Positions 41,098 through 51,590 are shown, numbered from the stretch's first letter. The stretch is 64,000 bases of DNA from Aurantimonas coralicida (GCA_011050685.1 DRFF01000058.1:19422-83421); one strand, 5' to 3'. Notes: generated from the sequence alone by a model not told the origin. A program made the numbers and translations.

Positions 41098-43635
41098 TTA
41101 TCGGGCGTCAAGACGGACCGACCTGAGCCTCAGCGCGTTGCCGATGACCGAGACCGACGACAGGCTCATCGCCGCCGCCGCGAAGACCGGCGAGATCAGG
41201 ATGCCCAGGAACGGGTAGAGGATGCCCGCCGCGATCGGCACGCCGGCGGTATTGTAGATCATCGCGAAGAACAGGTTCTGCTTGATGTTGCGCATGGTCG
41301 CCTGGGACAGCCGCCGGGCCCGCACGATACCGTCGAGATTGCCCTTCACCAGGGTGATGCCAGCGCTCTCGATGGCGACGTCGGCGCCGGTGCCCATGGC
41401 GATGCCGACATCGGCCTGAGCCAGAGCCGGGGCGTCGTTGACGCCGTCGCCGGCCATCGCCACCTTGCGCCCCTCGCCCTGCAGTTCCTTGATGATGCGG
41501 GCCTTGTCCTCGGGCAGCACTTCGGCGCGAATCTCGTCGATGCCGAGCTGTCCGGCGATCGCCTTGGCCGTGCGCTCATTGTCGCCGGTGGCCATGACGA
41601 TGCGGAATCCCTCCGCGTGCAGCGCCTTGATCGCCGCCGGTGTTGTCTCCTTCATCGGATCGGCGACGCTGACGAGCCCTGCGATCGTTCCCTCGACGAC
41701 GACGAACATCACCGTCTCGCCCTGATCGCGGCGGGCATTGGCGGTCTCGATCAACGCGGCCCCGTCGAGCCCGAGTTCTGTCATGAAACGGCTGTTGCCG
41801 AGCGCCACCGCCTTGCCGTCGACGACGCCCTTCACCCCCATGCCGGTGACCGCCTCGAAATCGTCGGCGCTAACCATCTCGACGCCCCGTTCCTCGGCCC
41901 CGGCGACGATTGCCTCGGCGAGCGGATGTTCGGAGCCGCGTTCCAGCGAGGCGGCGAGGCGCAGCACCTCGGCCTCGTCATGGCCGGCTTCCGGCAGCAC
42001 CGCGACCAGGCGCGGCTTGCCCTCGGTCAGCGTGCCTGTCTTGTCGACGATCAGCGTGTCGACCTTGGCGAAGCGCTCCAGTGCCTCGGCGTTCTTGATC
42101 AGGACACCGGCCTGGGCGCCGCGCCCGGTCGCCGTCATGATCGACATCGGCGTGGCGAGACCCAGCGCGCAGGGGCAGGCGATGATCAACACCGCGACCG
42201 CCGAGACCAGGGCGTAGGCCAGTGCTGGCTCCGGCCCGAAAATGGCCCAACTGATGAACGCGATGACCGCGACCGCGATCACAGCCGGGACGAAATAGCC
42301 CGCCACCGCATCGGCGAGCTTCTGGATCGGCGCGCGCGAGCGCTGGGCATTGGCGACCATCTCGACGATCTGGCTGAGCATCGTGTCCTTGCCGACGCGC
42401 TTTGCCTCGATCACCAGACTGCCATTCTTGTTGATGGTTGCGCCGGTGACCTTGTCTCCCGGCGTCTTCTCCACCGGGATCGGTTCGCCGGTGAGCATCG
42501 ATTCGTCGATCGAGGAGCGGCCGTCGACGACTGTGCCGTCGACCGGCACCTTGTCGCCGGGGCGCACGCGCAGCCGGTCGCCAAGCACGACCTCTTCGAG
42601 CGGAATCTCTTCCTCGGTGCCGTTCGGGCGGATCACCCGCGCCGTCTTGGCGGCGAGGTCGAGCAGCGCACGGATTGCCGAGCCGGTGCGCTCGCGAGCG
42701 CGCAGTTCGAGGATCTGACCGAGCAGGACCAGGACGACGATCACCGCGCCGGCCTCGAAATAGACGCCGACCGTGCCGTCGGCGGTGCGGAAGCCGGCTG
42801 GGAAGATCTGGGGGAACAGCACGGCAACGACGCTGAACAGATAGGCTGCCAACACGCCCATGCCGATCAGGCTGAACATGTTGAGGTTCATTGTCTTGAA
42901 GGATTTGTAGCCGCGCACCAGGAACGGCCAGCCGGCCCACAGGATGACCGGCGTGGCGAGAACCAGCTCGATCCACGCTGCCAGATATTCGCCGGTCCAG
43001 CCCCGCACCGCGAGGCCGACATATTCGCCCATCGCGACGATCAGCAGCGGGACCGTCAGCACCGCGCCGACCCAAAAGCGGCGGGTGAAGTCCACGAGTT
43101 CGGGATTGGGCCCTTCCTCACCGGTGGGAACGCCCATCGGCTCCAGCGCCATGCCGCAGATCGGGCAGTCGTCGGGATGATCCTCGACGATCTCGGGATG
43201 CATCGGGCAGGTGTACATCGTGCCTTCCGGCATCGGCTCCGGGGCAGGCCGATCGCCGAGATATTTCTCGGGCTCGGCCTCGAATTTCTCGTGGCAGCGC
43301 TGCGAGCAGAAATAGAAGCGCTCGCCCTGATGCTTGGCCATGTGCTTGGCGGTCGCCCGCTCGACGGTCATGCCGCACACCGGATCCTTGGCGGTGACAT
43401 AGTCTTCCGGCGCCGCCTGGAATTTCGTGCGGCAGCCCTCGCTGCAGAAGTGGAACGTGTGACCGCCGTAAAGCGCGGATGGCTTGCCGGCCTCGGGATC
43501 GACCGTCATTCCGCAGACCGGATCGCGGAACAGGGCGGCGTCGGCAGTGGTTTCCGGGGCGGAGGGTTCACGATGATCGTGGGCGTGATCGCCGTGCGGG
43601 GCGGCGATTGCGTCGCGAGTGTCGGTGTCGGACAT
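41098..43635 (-). CDS. copA: Copper-translocating P1B-type ATPase with two YHS domains and a heavy-metal-binding domain
   Basis: Exports Cu+ across the inner membrane; 845 residues. N-terminal parts in order: a His-rich lead, YHS domain 1 ([10 protein letters not shown], about 37-80), YHS domain 2 ([10 protein letters not shown], about 84-130), and a heavy-metal-binding CPMHPEI...CPICGMAL module (about 140-167). The ATPase follows: CPC ion channel motif (about 485), DKTGT phosphorylation site (about 531), [20 protein letters not shown] hinge, and [16 protein letters not shown] end. There is no classical CxxC HMA domain; the YHS/HMBD set replaces it. A CueR-type promoter lies upstream. Confidence 0.95.
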   Translation of the reverse strand: MSDTDTRDAIAAPHGDHAHDHREPSAPETTADAALFRDPVCGMTVDPEAGKPSALYGGHTFHFCSEGCRTKFQAAPEDYVTAKDPVCGMTVERATAKHMAKHQGERFYFCSQRCHEKFEAEPEKYLGDRPAPEPMPEGTMYTCPMHPEIVEDHPDDCPICGMALEPMGVPTGEEGPNPELVDFTRRFWVGAVLTVPLLIVAMGEYVGLAVRGWTGEYLAAWIELVLATPVILWAGWPFLVRGYKSFKTMNLNMFSLIGMGVLAAYLFSVVAVLFPQIFPAGFRTADGTVGVYFEAGAVIVVLVLLGQILELRARERTGSAIRALLDLAAKTARVIRPNGTEEEIPLEEVVLGDRLRVRPGDKVPVDGTVVDGRSSIDESMLTGEPIPVEKTPGDKVTGATINKNGSLVIEAKRVGKDTMLSQIVEMVANAQRSRAPIQKLADAVAGYFVPAVIAVAVIAFISWAIFGPEPALAYALVSAVAVLIIACPCALGLATPMSIMTATGRGAQAGVLIKNAEALERFAKVDTLIVDKTGTLTEGKPRLVAVLPEAGHDEAEVLRLAASLERGSEHPLAEAIVAGAEERGVEMVSADDFEAVTGMGVKGVVDGKAVALGNSRFMTELGLDGAALIETANARRDQGETVMFVVVEGTIAGLVSVADPMKETTPAAIKALHAEGFRIVMATGDNERTAKAIAGQLGIDEIRAEVLPEDKARIIKELQGEGRKVAMAGDGVNDAPALAQADVGIAMGTGADVAIESAGITLVKGNLDGIVRARRLSQATMRNIKQNLFFAMIYNTAGVPIAAGILYPFLGILISPVFAAAAMSLSSVSVIGNALRLRSVRLDAR

Positions 43636-43696
43636 GCGGGCGTCCTTCTGGAAAAGAGGAAGGCTGGCGAAATCAGGATCGATGGGTCGTTCAGGC

Positions 43697-43727
43697 TATT
43701 TGGTCCTTCCAGTAGCTGGAAGGTCAA
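43697..43727 (-). promoter_or_regulatory. CueR-type copper-responsive promoter of copA
   Basis: CCTTCCAG-TAG-CTGGAAGG (43705-43723) is a perfect dyad. On the minus strand it lies between a -35 box TTGACC (43727-43722) and a -10-like CAAATA (43702-43697) with 19-bp spacing. This is the geometry of MerR-family promoters; E. coli copA has the same TTGACCTTCC...GGAAGG layout. The leader to the copA start is about 55 bases. No cueR gene is in the window. Confidence 0.85.
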
Positions 43728-43907
43728 GAGGCGCGACTGTCAGCCCAGCCGTGAGGCCCGAAGTGCCCCATCGCTGGCCGGTCGCGAGCGTTGTCGTCGG
43801 TCGGTTTGTGGCCGGCCCGGACTTTTCCTCGGCGAATAGCGTTGTATGGTCCCGCCGGCGGGGCTGTTCGATCCCGCGTACAGCTAGCGCCTCGCAAGGA
43901 ATCCGCC

Positions 43908-44888
43908 ATGAAGACGATCAAGCTCGGCCGTACCGGCCTTGATGTCACGCCGCTCTGCCTCGGCTGCATGAGCTACGGTGCATCCGACGCCGGGACGCAT
44001 TCCTGGTCGATACCCGAGGAGGAAAGCCGGCCGTTCATCCGCCGGGCGATCGAACTCGGCATCAATTTCTTCGACACGGCGAACATGTATTCGGCCGGCA
44101 CCAGCGAGGAGATCCTCGGTCGGGCCCTGAAGGATTTCGGCAAGCGCGACGAGCTCGTCATCGCCACCAAGGTGTTCAACCGCATGCATGACGGCCCGAA
44201 CGGCATGGGTCTGTCGCGCAAGGCGATCTTCAGCGAGATCGACAAGAGCCTGATGCGGCTCGGGACCGACTATGTCGATCTCTACCAGATTCATCGTTGG
44301 GATTACCGCACGCCGATCGAGGAAACGCTGGAAGCGCTGCATGATGTCGTCAAGGCCGGTAAGGCCCGCTACATCGGTGCGTCCTCCATGCATGCCTGGC
44401 AGTTCGCCAAGGCGCTGCATCTGTCGGAAAAGCATGGATGGACGCGATTCGTGACCATGCAGAACCATCTGAATCTGCTCTATCGCGAAGAGGAACGCGA
44501 GATGCTGCCGCTGTGCCGGGATGAAGGCATCGGCGTCATCCCGTGGTCGCCGATGGCACGTGGGCGCCTGACTCGCGCCTGGGACGAGACCACCCACCGC
44601 TTCGATACCGACGAGGTCGCCAAGAAGCTGTACCGCGTCCACGAAGATGCTGAGAAGGCGATCATCGACGCGGTTGGCGAGATCGCCAAGGCACGGGGAG
44701 TGGCTCGAGCGCAGGTGGCGCTGGCCTGGACCCGTCAGAAACCGGGCGTGACCGCGCCGATCGTCGGCGCGACCAAGATGCGGCATCTCGACGACGCCGT
44801 GGCGTCCCTGGATATCGCACTGACCGCGGACGAGATCGCCGCACTGGAAGCGCCCTATCTGCCGCGCGCCGTGGCCGGTTTTAGGTAG
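43908..44888 (+). CDS. Aldo/keto reductase
   Basis: A 326-residue NADPH-dependent TIM-barrel reductase. Catalytic tetrad Asp and Tyr in FFDTANMYSAG, Lys in VIATKVF, His in YQIHRWD. NADP-binding end: PIVGATKMRHLDDAVAS. ATG 43908 (MKTIKLGRTGLDVTPLCLG) is the clear family start; an in-frame extension upstream crosses the copA promoter region and is rejected. The substrate is unknown. It is divergent from copA, but no shared regulation is evident. Confidence 0.93.
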   Translation: MKTIKLGRTGLDVTPLCLGCMSYGASDAGTHSWSIPEEESRPFIRRAIELGINFFDTANMYSAGTSEEILGRALKDFGKRDELVIATKVFNRMHDGPNGMGLSRKAIFSEIDKSLMRLGTDYVDLYQIHRWDYRTPIEETLEALHDVVKAGKARYIGASSMHAWQFAKALHLSEKHGWTRFVTMQNHLNLLYREEEREMLPLCRDEGIGVIPWSPMARGRLTRAWDETTHRFDTDEVAKKLYRVHEDAEKAIIDAVGEIAKARGVARAQVALAWTRQKPGVTAPIVGATKMRHLDDAVASLDIALTADEIAALEAPYLPRAVAGFR

Positions 44889-45058
44889 GCGCTACCCGGT
44901 ATTGCGCGTCCGGGCCGAATTTGCCGTCGCACGCCTTTCAAACCAGCCGCCCCGGTCACATCTATGCTTGATCCGAGCGCCGGCGCCGGACGTCGGTTCC
45001 GCCGGCGTTTGGGGAGGGGCCGCCGGATCGCGAGCAGGACGTTTCGAAAGGTAGTGGC

Positions 45059-46081
45059 ATGGATGTGCCGATGTGGGTGTGGCTGGCGACGATCGGAGGG
45101 ATCGCCGCCCTGTTTCTGTTCGATTTTCTTGTCCACGTCCGCAAGCTTCATCACCCCTCGCTCAAGGAAGCCGGCATCTGGTCGACCTTCTACGTTGTCG
45201 TCGCACTCATTTTCGGTGCGGGGCTGTGGTGGGTGTGGGGACACGACCACGGGGTAGAATATCTGGCCGGCTACATTACCGAAAAGAGCCTGTCGGTCGA
45301 CAATCTGTTCGTCTTCGTCATCATCATGGCGAAGTTTCAGGTGCCGGCGAACTTCCAGCAGAAGGCGCTTCTGATCGGCATCGTGATCGCGCTTCTCATG
45401 CGCGGCGTCTTCATTGCCGTTGGTGCCGCCGCGATCGAGCAATTTTCCTGGGTGTTCTATCTCTTCGGCATCTTCCTTTTGTGGACCGCCTATACCCTGG
45501 CCAAGGAGAGCCTGACCGGCGGCCATATCCAGGGTGAGGACTATGAGCCGAACGCGGTGGTCAAATTCATCGAGCGGCGGTTTCCGGTCACCGACGATTA
45601 CCGGCGCGCCGCCCTCTTCGTCCGTGAAAAAGGACGGCTGCTGGTGACGCCGATGTTCGTGGTTATCGTCGCTCTCGGCGTGACAGACTTGCTGTTCGCG
45701 TTCGATTCCATTCCCGCGATCTACGGCCTGACCGAGGAGCCCTATATCGTCTTCACGGCGAACGCCTTCGCGCTGCTCGGACTTCTGCAGCTCTATTTTC
45801 TCATTGGCGGGCTGCTCGATCGGCTCGTCTATCTGGGCGCGGGTCTGGCGTTGATCCTTGCCTTTATCGGCGTCAAGCTGATCTTCCACGCGATGGAAAC
45901 CAACACGCTGCCGTTCATCAACGGGGGCGACAGCATCGAGGCGGTACCCCACATCTCGACGTGGCTGTCGCTTGCGGTCATCGTGTCGATTCTCGCCATC
46001 ACGACGATCGCGAGTCTCGTCGCGAGCCGGAATGGATCGAAATCGGTCAAGCATGCGGAACGGGCCGAAGAGCAAGCCTGA
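45059..46081 (+). CDS. TerC/Alx family integral membrane protein
   Basis: A 340-residue protein with about nine membrane helices, of the TerC/Alx family implicated in manganese export and tellurite or alkaline response. The family motifs with acidic residues in helices are YITEKSLSVDNLFVFVIIM (Glu and Asp conserved) and LLFAFDSIPAIYGLT (Asp). About 170 bases upstream contain no clear yybP-ykoY Mn riboswitch, which often controls this family. It precedes atpI by 20 bases but is not functionally part of the ATP synthase operon. Confidence 0.92.
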   Translation: MDVPMWVWLATIGGIAALFLFDFLVHVRKLHHPSLKEAGIWSTFYVVVALIFGAGLWWVWGHDHGVEYLAGYITEKSLSVDNLFVFVIIMAKFQVPANFQQKALLIGIVIALLMRGVFIAVGAAAIEQFSWVFYLFGIFLLWTAYTLAKESLTGGHIQGEDYEPNAVVKFIERRFPVTDDYRRAALFVREKGRLLVTPMFVVIVALGVTDLLFAFDSIPAIYGLTEEPYIVFTANAFALLGLLQLYFLIGGLLDRLVYLGAGLALILAFIGVKLIFHAMETNTLPFINGGDSIEAVPHISTWLSLAVIVSILAITTIASLVASRNGSKSVKHAERAEEQA

Positions 46082-46101
46082 CCGAAAACGGGGAATTGCC
46101 A

Positions 46102-46473
46102 ATGCCATCGGAACGCGACCCGACCAGCGTCGAGCCGGAGACGACGTCCCCGGGCGAGGATGCCGAGTGGGCGGCGCGACGCGACGACCTGTCGAAACGG
46201 CTGGCCGAACAACGTCGGCGTCTTCCGGAAAATCGTGAGCCGGCAAACCGCTCCCAGGGCATGCGCGGTGCGGCCCAGGGCCTCAAGGTCGCCAGCGAGT
46301 TCGTCGCCGGCATTTTGGTCGGGGCGGCGATCGGATATTTCATCGATCAGCTTGCCGGCACCAGCCCTTTCGGCCTTATCGTCTTTCTGCTGCTCGGATT
46401 TGCCGCGGGCGTCTTGAATGTGATCCGGGGGATTTCCGGCACCGGCTCGCCCGGCGACCCCGGCCAACTCTGA
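46102..46473 (+). CDS. atpI: ATP synthase accessory protein I
   Basis: A 123-residue AtpI-like assembly factor for the c-ring. A charged N-terminal half is followed by two transmembrane helices (FVAGILVGAAIGYFIDQL; FGLIVFLLLGFAAGVLNVI). The second has the family's G-x4-N-V pattern. First gene of the F0 cluster. Confidence 0.88.
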   Translation: MPSERDPTSVEPETTSPGEDAEWAARRDDLSKRLAEQRRRLPENREPANRSQGMRGAAQGLKVASEFVAGILVGAAIGYFIDQLAGTSPFGLIVFLLLGFAAGVLNVIRGISGTGSPGDPGQL

Positions 46474-46623
46474 TCGGACATCTCTGATTATGGATTCCTC
46501 CTCACAAACTCGCGTCCATATTCTCATCTGATGCTCTAGGGAGTTGCGAAGCGCGGTTGGGGACGCTATGGGCATGGCGGCCCTCGCCGGGCCACGCCGT
46601 GAATTGATGAAGGGCCTGAGAGA

Positions 46624-47382
46624 TTGGCAACCAATCCAACTGATCCGATCCACCAGTTTGAGATTTCCAAGATCGTGCCGATCGAGATCGGCAATCTGGA
46701 TTTCTCGTTCACCAATTCCGCGCTGTTCATGGTGCTGACCGTCGCGATCACGACGGCCCTCCTGTATTATTCGACACGCGGCCGTGGCCTCGTGCCGAGC
46801 CGCGTCCAGTCGATGACGGAACTTTCCTACGAGTTCGTCGCCAACATGCTGCGTGACGCGGCGGGCACCGGGGGCATGAAATTCTTCCCCTTCGTGTTCT
46901 CGCTGTTCATGTTCATCCTGGTCGCGAACCTTCTGGGAATGGTGCCGTATTTCTTTACGGTGACCAGCCATCTGATCGTGACCTTCGCGCTCGCGATGCT
47001 GGTGATGGGCGTCGTCGTCGTCTACGGTTTCATGAAGCACGGGCTGGGCTTCTTCAAACTCTTCGTGCCGGAGGGCGTGCCAGGCATCCTGATGCCGCTG
47101 GTGGTGATGATCGAGGTGATCTCGTTCCTGTCCCGGCCGGTTTCGCTCTCGGTTCGTCTCTTCGCCAACATGCTGGCAGGCCACATTACGCTGAAGGTGT
47201 TTTCCGGATTCGTCGTGTCGCTGAGCGCGTTTGGCGCGCTCGGGATCGCCGGTTCGATCCTGCCGCTGGCCATGGCCGTCGCGCTCACTGCGCTCGAATT
47301 TCTGGTCGCCGCCCTTCAGGCTTACGTCTTCGCCGTTCTGACCTGTATGTATCTGAACGACGCGATCCATCCGGGCCATTAA
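46624..47382 (+). CDS. atpB: F0F1 ATP synthase subunit a
   Basis: Membrane proton-channel subunit of 252 residues. It starts at TTG ([14 protein letters not shown]) following GAGAGA; the sequence is family-like from the first residue, so TTG is accepted. The essential arginine is in [19 protein letters not shown], with further channel helices [19 protein letters not shown]. It lies 150 bases after atpI. Confidence 0.96.
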   Translation: MATNPTDPIHQFEISKIVPIEIGNLDFSFTNSALFMVLTVAITTALLYYSTRGRGLVPSRVQSMTELSYEFVANMLRDAAGTGGMKFFPFVFSLFMFILVANLLGMVPYFFTVTSHLIVTFALAMLVMGVVVVYGFMKHGLGFFKLFVPEGVPGILMPLVVMIEVISFLSRPVSLSVRLFANMLAGHITLKVFSGFVVSLSAFGALGIAGSILPLAMAVALTALEFLVAALQAYVFAVLTCMYLNDAIHPGH

Positions 47383-47463
47383 AAACCGGCCTCCAGATAA
47401 CCCATGGCGGCCGCGAGGTCGCTGACATCCACCGCAATCGGACAATTTCAAAGGAGTTTTGAC

Positions 47464-47691
47464 ATGGAAGCGGACGCAGCAAAGTTCATCGGCGCAGGTC
47501 TTGCAACGCTCGGCATGGGCGGCGCGGCCATTGGCCTCGGCAACATCTTCGGTCAGTATCTGGCGGGCGCGCTGCGCAATCCGTCGGCCGCCGACGGCCA
47601 GTTCGGCCGCCTGATCTTCGGCTTCGCGGTGACGGAAGCGCTCGGCATCTTCGCGCTGCTGGTCGCGCTTCTGCTGCTGTTCGCCGTCTGA
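47464..47691 (+). CDS. atpE: F0F1 ATP synthase subunit c
   Basis: A 75-residue rotor-ring subunit with two transmembrane helices. The polar loop is [11 protein letters not shown], and the proton-carrying glutamate lies in [28 protein letters not shown]-type ribosome binding site eight bases upstream. Confidence 0.97.
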   Translation: MEADAAKFIGAGLATLGMGGAAIGLGNIFGQYLAGALRNPSAADGQFGRLIFGFAVTEALGIFALLVALLLLFAV

Positions 47692-47764
47692 TCGGCATTC
47701 GCCAATTTGAGACGAGACGACCGGCGGCAAATCCTGCCGCCGGTCCGCTTTGCCGGAGCAACCG

Positions 47765-48370
47765 ATGTTCGTAAGTCAAGCCTTGGCGCAGACTGAAAAT
47801 CCAGACGCCGTCGATCTGCCTCCCGCCAGCGACACGGCGGCCGCGCATGGCGAGACGATCGCCATCGAAGGCGAACAGGAAGGTGTTTTCCCGCCCTTCA
47901 ACAGCGAATTCTTTGCCTCCCAGCTACTCTGGCTGGCGATCACCTTCGGCGTCTTCTACCTGGTTCTGCAGAAGGTCATTCTGCCGCGGATCGCGGGTGT
48001 TCTTGAAAATCGACGTGATCGCATCGCGCTCGATCTGGAGGCCGCCGAGCGGATGAAGTCCGACGCGGACGAAGCCCAGGCCGCCTACGAGCAGGAACTG
48101 GCGGAGGCGCGCGATCGCTCTCACAAGATCGCTCATGACGCTCGCGACTCGGCACGCGAAGATGCCGAGCAGGAGCGCAAGCGCCTCGACCGGCAGCTGG
48201 ACGAAAAACTGGAAGCGGCCCAGATCCGCATCGCCGAGATCAAGACTGAGGCGATGAAGGATGTCGGCGTGATCGCCGAGGACACCGCCGAGACCATCCT
48301 GCGCGAAGTCGCACAGCTCGAGGTCTCGCGTGAAGAGATCGCCGGCGCCGTGACGGCCGTTCGGAGCTGA
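47765..48370 (+). CDS. atpF2: F0F1 ATP synthase subunit b'
   Basis: A 201-residue peripheral-stalk subunit. An N-terminal variable tail precedes one membrane helix (SQLLWLAITFGVFYLVLQKV) and a long coiled coil rich in Ala, Glu and Arg. Two different b-type subunits (b' and b) are found in alphaproteobacteria and phototrophs. ATG 47765 is preferred over an upstream TTG. Confidence 0.95.
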   Translation: MFVSQALAQTENPDAVDLPPASDTAAAHGETIAIEGEQEGVFPPFNSEFFASQLLWLAITFGVFYLVLQKVILPRIAGVLENRRDRIALDLEAAERMKSDADEAQAAYEQELAEARDRSHKIAHDARDSAREDAEQERKRLDRQLDEKLEAAQIRIAEIKTEAMKDVGVIAEDTAETILREVAQLEVSREEIAGAVTAVRS

Positions 48371-48380
48371 GGAGACGACG

Positions 48381-48860
48381 ATGGACAATTCATTCTGGGC
48401 CTTCGTCGCCCTCGTCATCTTTCTGGCGCTGGTCTGGTATCTGAAGGCGCCGACCAAGGTCGGAAAGTCGCTCGACGATCGGGCGGCGCGGATCCGCAAC
48501 GAGATCGAGGAGGCGCGCGAGCTGAAGGAGGAGGCCAAGCAACAGTTGGCCGAATATCAGCGCCGTCGCCAGGAAGCCGAGCAGGAAGCCAAGGACATCG
48601 TCGCCGCCGCCAAGCGGGAAGCGACGCTGTTGCTCGAGGACGCGAATCGCAAGAACGAGGAATATGTCGCCCGTCGCACGGCCATGGCGGAGACCAAGAT
48701 CGCCCAGGCCGAAGGCGACGCCGTGGCCGAGGTGCGGGCATCGGCCGTCAATCTCGCCGTCGCCGCGGCCGCCAAGGTTCTGGCGGACCGCAATTCGGGA
48801 AGCGAGGCCGGCCGATTCATCGACGAATCGATCGGCGAAGTTCGCAAGCATCTGAACTGA
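48381..48860 (+). CDS. atpF: F0F1 ATP synthase subunit b
   Basis: A 159-residue peripheral-stalk subunit. Short N-terminus, one membrane helix (FWAFVALVIFLALVWYL), then a coiled coil to the end. It lies ten bases after b'. The F1 genes (alpha, beta, gamma, delta, epsilon) are not here, as expected for the split alphaproteobacterial arrangement. A terminator follows. Confidence 0.96.
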   Translation: MDNSFWAFVALVIFLALVWYLKAPTKVGKSLDDRAARIRNEIEEARELKEEAKQQLAEYQRRRQEAEQEAKDIVAAAKREATLLLEDANRKNEEYVARRTAMAETKIAQAEGDAVAEVRASAVNLAVAAAAKVLADRNSGSEAGRFIDESIGEVRKHLN

Positions 48861-48892
48861 CCGCTGCCGCGGCGCGGAAAGACTTTGACGAA

Positions 48893-48919
48893 GGGGTCGC
48901 CATTGGCGGCCCTTTTTCG
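48893..48919 (+). terminator. Rho-independent terminator after the F0 operon
   Basis: GGGTCGCC (48894-48901) pairs with GGCGGCCC (48905-48912) with one G-U, loop ATT, followed by five T. It lies about 35 bases after atpF and before the convergent rnhB. Confidence 0.85.
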
Positions 48920-48952
48920 TTGCGAGCAGCCTTCCGCGACCGGACGGCTGCT

Positions 48953-49663
48953 CTATTCGGCGGCATCCAGAAGATCGGCGCGCAACGGCCGGAAGCTCAT
49001 CCGGTGGAGGGGGGTCGGACCCAACCGGGCGAGCGCCTCGAGATGCTCGGGCGTGCCATAGCCCATGTGGCGGGAGAAGCCGTACCCGTCGAAGGCGCGG
49101 CAGACGCGGCACATGATTCGGTCGCGAGTGACCTTCGCGACGATCGAGGCGGCCGCGATCGACAGCGACAGCGCGTCACCGGAAATCACTGCGGTGCCCG
49201 GACAGCGCAACAGCGGCGGTATGTCGCGGCCGTCGACGAGAACATGGCAGGCCGTCTGAGGCAGCGCGTGCAGCGCGCGCCGCATGGCGATCAGCGTCGC
49301 GCCGCGGATGTTGAAGCGGTCGATCTCCGCCGCGCTCGCCGAAGCGATGCCGACATGCGCCGTGGCCAGAATCTCGGCGAACAGACGTTCGCGACTGGCG
49401 ACATCCAGCTTCTTGGAATCGTCGAGGCCGTCCGGCAGCCGGTCGCAGTCGAGCACGACAGCCGCTGCGACCACGGGACCCGCCAGCGGACCACGGCCCG
49501 CCTCGTCGATGCCGGCGATGTGCCGCAAGCCGCGTTCGATCAGCCCCGCTTCCCGGACATAGTCGGGACCGGCCCGTCTCGCGACCTTGCGGCGCGCTGC
49601 GGGCTTGGAAAAAATGGGAGAATCGGAGGAACGGCAAGCCATGATGCGGCAAGACTCGCGCAT
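48953..49663 (-). CDS. rnhB: Ribonuclease HII
   Basis: Cleaves the RNA strand of RNA-DNA hybrids and embedded ribonucleotides; about 236 residues. The active-site carboxylates are in [21 protein letters not shown] (Asp-Glu) with the later LVDGRDIP Asp. The family block [21 protein letters not shown] and [24 protein letters not shown] end are present. The ATG at 49663 is chosen for a GGAG site about nine bases upstream; another ATG lies at 49642. Confidence 0.94.
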   Translation of the reverse strand: MRESCRIMACRSSDSPIFSKPAARRKVARRAGPDYVREAGLIERGLRHIAGIDEAGRGPLAGPVVAAAVVLDCDRLPDGLDDSKKLDVASRERLFAEILATAHVGIASASAAEIDRFNIRGATLIAMRRALHALPQTACHVLVDGRDIPPLLRCPGTAVISGDALSLSIAAASIVAKVTRDRIMCRVCRAFDGYGFSRHMGYGTPEHLEALARLGPTPLHRMSFRPLRADLLDAAE

Positions 49664-49780
49664 TCTCCGATTCTCCACAAGTCTCGCCGCGTTCCGGGGG
49701 AAGAACCGGCGAGTGCGCCGGACCGCGAGGGGCGGGCGGCCAGACAACGAGCGCGGTGGAGCGCCTTCCTCGCGCTGGGA

Positions 49781-50938
49781 TCAGAGCAGCGCCAGTTGGA
49801 CGCCGGCCCCCTTCGGCGGCGTGAACCGGTCGCATCTGAGTTCGGTGCGCGTTTCGTTGAGACCCAACCGCCGGGCCGTCATTTCGAAGCGTCGCCGAAT
49901 CTGGAATGCATAGGGTCCGGTGCCGCGCATCCGCTTGTTCCACTCGGCGTCGTAGTCCTTGCCGTCACGCATCGAACGCAGCAGCGCCAAGACGTGCCGG
50001 TAGCGATTGGGGTAATGGCGCAGCAGCCATTCCTTGAATAGCGGCGAGACTTCGAGCGGCAGGCGCAAGAGCACGTAGCCGACCTCACGCGCGCCGGCCG
50101 TGCTGGCCGATTCGAGCACCCGCTCGATCTCCGAATCGGTCAGGCCGGGAATGATCGGCGCCATCATCACCATTGTGGGAATGCCGGCCTCGCTCAGCGC
50201 CTTGATTGTTTCCAGCCGCTTGGCCGGCGTCGCCGCGCGCGGCTCCATCGCCCTGGCAAGGGTCCGGTCGAGAGTGGTCACCGACAGGGCGACCTTCGCC
50301 AATCCCTTCGCCGCCATGCGTTGGAGAATGTCGATGTCGCGCAGGACCAGGGCGGACTTGGTGACGATCCCGACGGGATGGTTGGCGGCTTCCAGCACTT
50401 CGAGAATTTCGCGCATGATCCGCCAGGTCTTCTCGACCGGCTGATAGGGGTCGGTATTGGTGCCGATGGCGATGGATTTCACCTCGTAGCCTGGCTTGGA
50501 AAGCTCTCTTTCCAGAAGCTCGGCGGCATTCGGCTTGGCAAACAGCCTGGATTCGAAGTCCAGCCCGGCGGAAAGCCCCATATAGGCGTGGGTCGGCCGC
50601 GCGAAACAATAGACACAGCCGTGCTCGCAGCCCCGATACGGATTCACCGAACGGTCGAACGAGATGTCGGGCGAACTGTTGCGGGTGATGATGGTCTTAG
50701 GTTTTTCGACCTGAACGTCGGTCTTGAATGCCGGAAGTTCGTCGAGACTGTTCCACCCGTCGTCGACGACGCTGCGCGCGAAGGGCTCGTAGCGACCGCT
50801 GGGGTTGATTCCCGCGCCACGCCCGCGCCGCCGCTCGAAGCCGATCCGCAGACCCGATTCGGCGACGATGTGATTGGCGATATCTATGCCGTCAGGGGCG
50901 GCGAAAGCCGCGCGATCGGCGCTCTTGATGTCCTGCAT
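49781..50938 (-). CDS. PA0069-family radical SAM protein
   Basis: A 385-residue radical SAM protein. The cluster motif lies in YRGCEHGCVYCFARPTH at about 105-121, a C-x3-C-x2-C within the distinctive PA0069/SplB-like context. IAIGTNTDPYQPVEKTW, VTKSALVLRDIDILQ and MAPIIPGLTD follow in family order. Some members are discussed as spore photoproduct lyase-like, but the function is unknown. The ATG at 50938 (MQDIKSADRAAF) follows an AT-rich promoter-like stretch at 50975-51010. Confidence 0.9.
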   Translation of the reverse strand: MQDIKSADRAAFAAPDGIDIANHIVAESGLRIGFERRRGRGAGINPSGRYEPFARSVVDDGWNSLDELPAFKTDVQVEKPKTIITRNSSPDISFDRSVNPYRGCEHGCVYCFARPTHAYMGLSAGLDFESRLFAKPNAAELLERELSKPGYEVKSIAIGTNTDPYQPVEKTWRIMREILEVLEAANHPVGIVTKSALVLRDIDILQRMAAKGLAKVALSVTTLDRTLARAMEPRAATPAKRLETIKALSEAGIPTMVMMAPIIPGLTDSEIERVLESASTAGAREVGYVLLRLPLEVSPLFKEWLLRHYPNRYRHVLALLRSMRDGKDYDAEWNKRMRGTGPYAFQIRRRFEMTARRLGLNETRTELRCDRFTPPKGAGVQLALL

Positions 50939-51062
50939 GGTCGGAACCTTCCGGCTCGCTCTGTCAGTGTATGAATAGAGTCCTAATCCGATAAAAAGAA
51001 CAATACAAGAACAAAATGGTTCCAGCGCTGGTTTTTGGGGGCCGGCTCGGCTAAGCGGGGAT

Positions 51063-51590
51063 ATGCTCAGCGTGTTGATGGACTGCGGACCGGACGACAG
51101 ACAGCTTGCGGCGAGCCTCGCCACGCTCATCCCGGGCGCGGTCGAGGGCGTCGTTCGCGAGGTCGTGCTGGTCGATCGGGGAATGGGGCCGGCGGCGCGC
51201 AAGGTCGCCGATCACGCCGGCTGCCGGGTGGTCGCGGAGGAGGAATTCCGCGTGGCGATCGAGACCGCCAAGGGGGATTGGCTGCTGCTGATGGAGCCCG
51301 GCGCCCGGCTGCTGCCGGGATGGATCGGCGCCGTGACGGATCACGGTGAGGACGTGGCGCGCGGAACGGCGAAGATCGCGGCGGCGCGTTTTCGCCGGGC
51401 GCGGATCGACCGGCCGAGCTTCCTGCAACGGTTCCGGCAGATCCGCACCGCGCTCGCCGAGGGCTTCCTGGTGCAAAAGCCGCAGGCGATCGGCCTGTCC
51501 AGGCTCGCCTTCAATCTCGAGGAAGTCGCCAAGGGCGTCGCGGTCGAGCGTCTGGCGGTGGAGATCAGGCCAGCGCTCAAGACAAAATAG
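51063..51590 (+). CDS. Short glycosyltransferase-like protein
   Basis: A 175-residue protein with a GT-A-like N-terminal half: a Rossmann-type strand (MLSVLMDCG), VVREVVLVDRGMGPAARKVADHAGC, then the DxD-like position replaced by GDWLLLMEPGARLLPGW. This is about half the length of typical family 2 glycosyltransferases and lacks an obvious metal motif, so activity is uncertain. It is convergent with moaB (stops four bases apart). Confidence 0.65.
   Translation: MLSVLMDCGPDDRQLAASLATLIPGAVEGVVREVVLVDRGMGPAARKVADHAGCRVVAEEEFRVAIETAKGDWLLLMEPGARLLPGWIGAVTDHGEDVARGTAKIAAARFRRARIDRPSFLQRFRQIRTALAEGFLVQKPQAIGLSRLAFNLEEVAKGVAVERLAVEIRPALKTK

Noticed and set aside
41080..43839. Very long open frame antisense to copA (about 919 codons)
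   Set aside because: Same shadow effect; no motif, and the promoter and domain evidence are all on the minus strand.
44889..45058. Possible yybP-ykoY manganese riboswitch before terC
   Set aside because: Expected for the family, but I could not find the conserved loops; no support.
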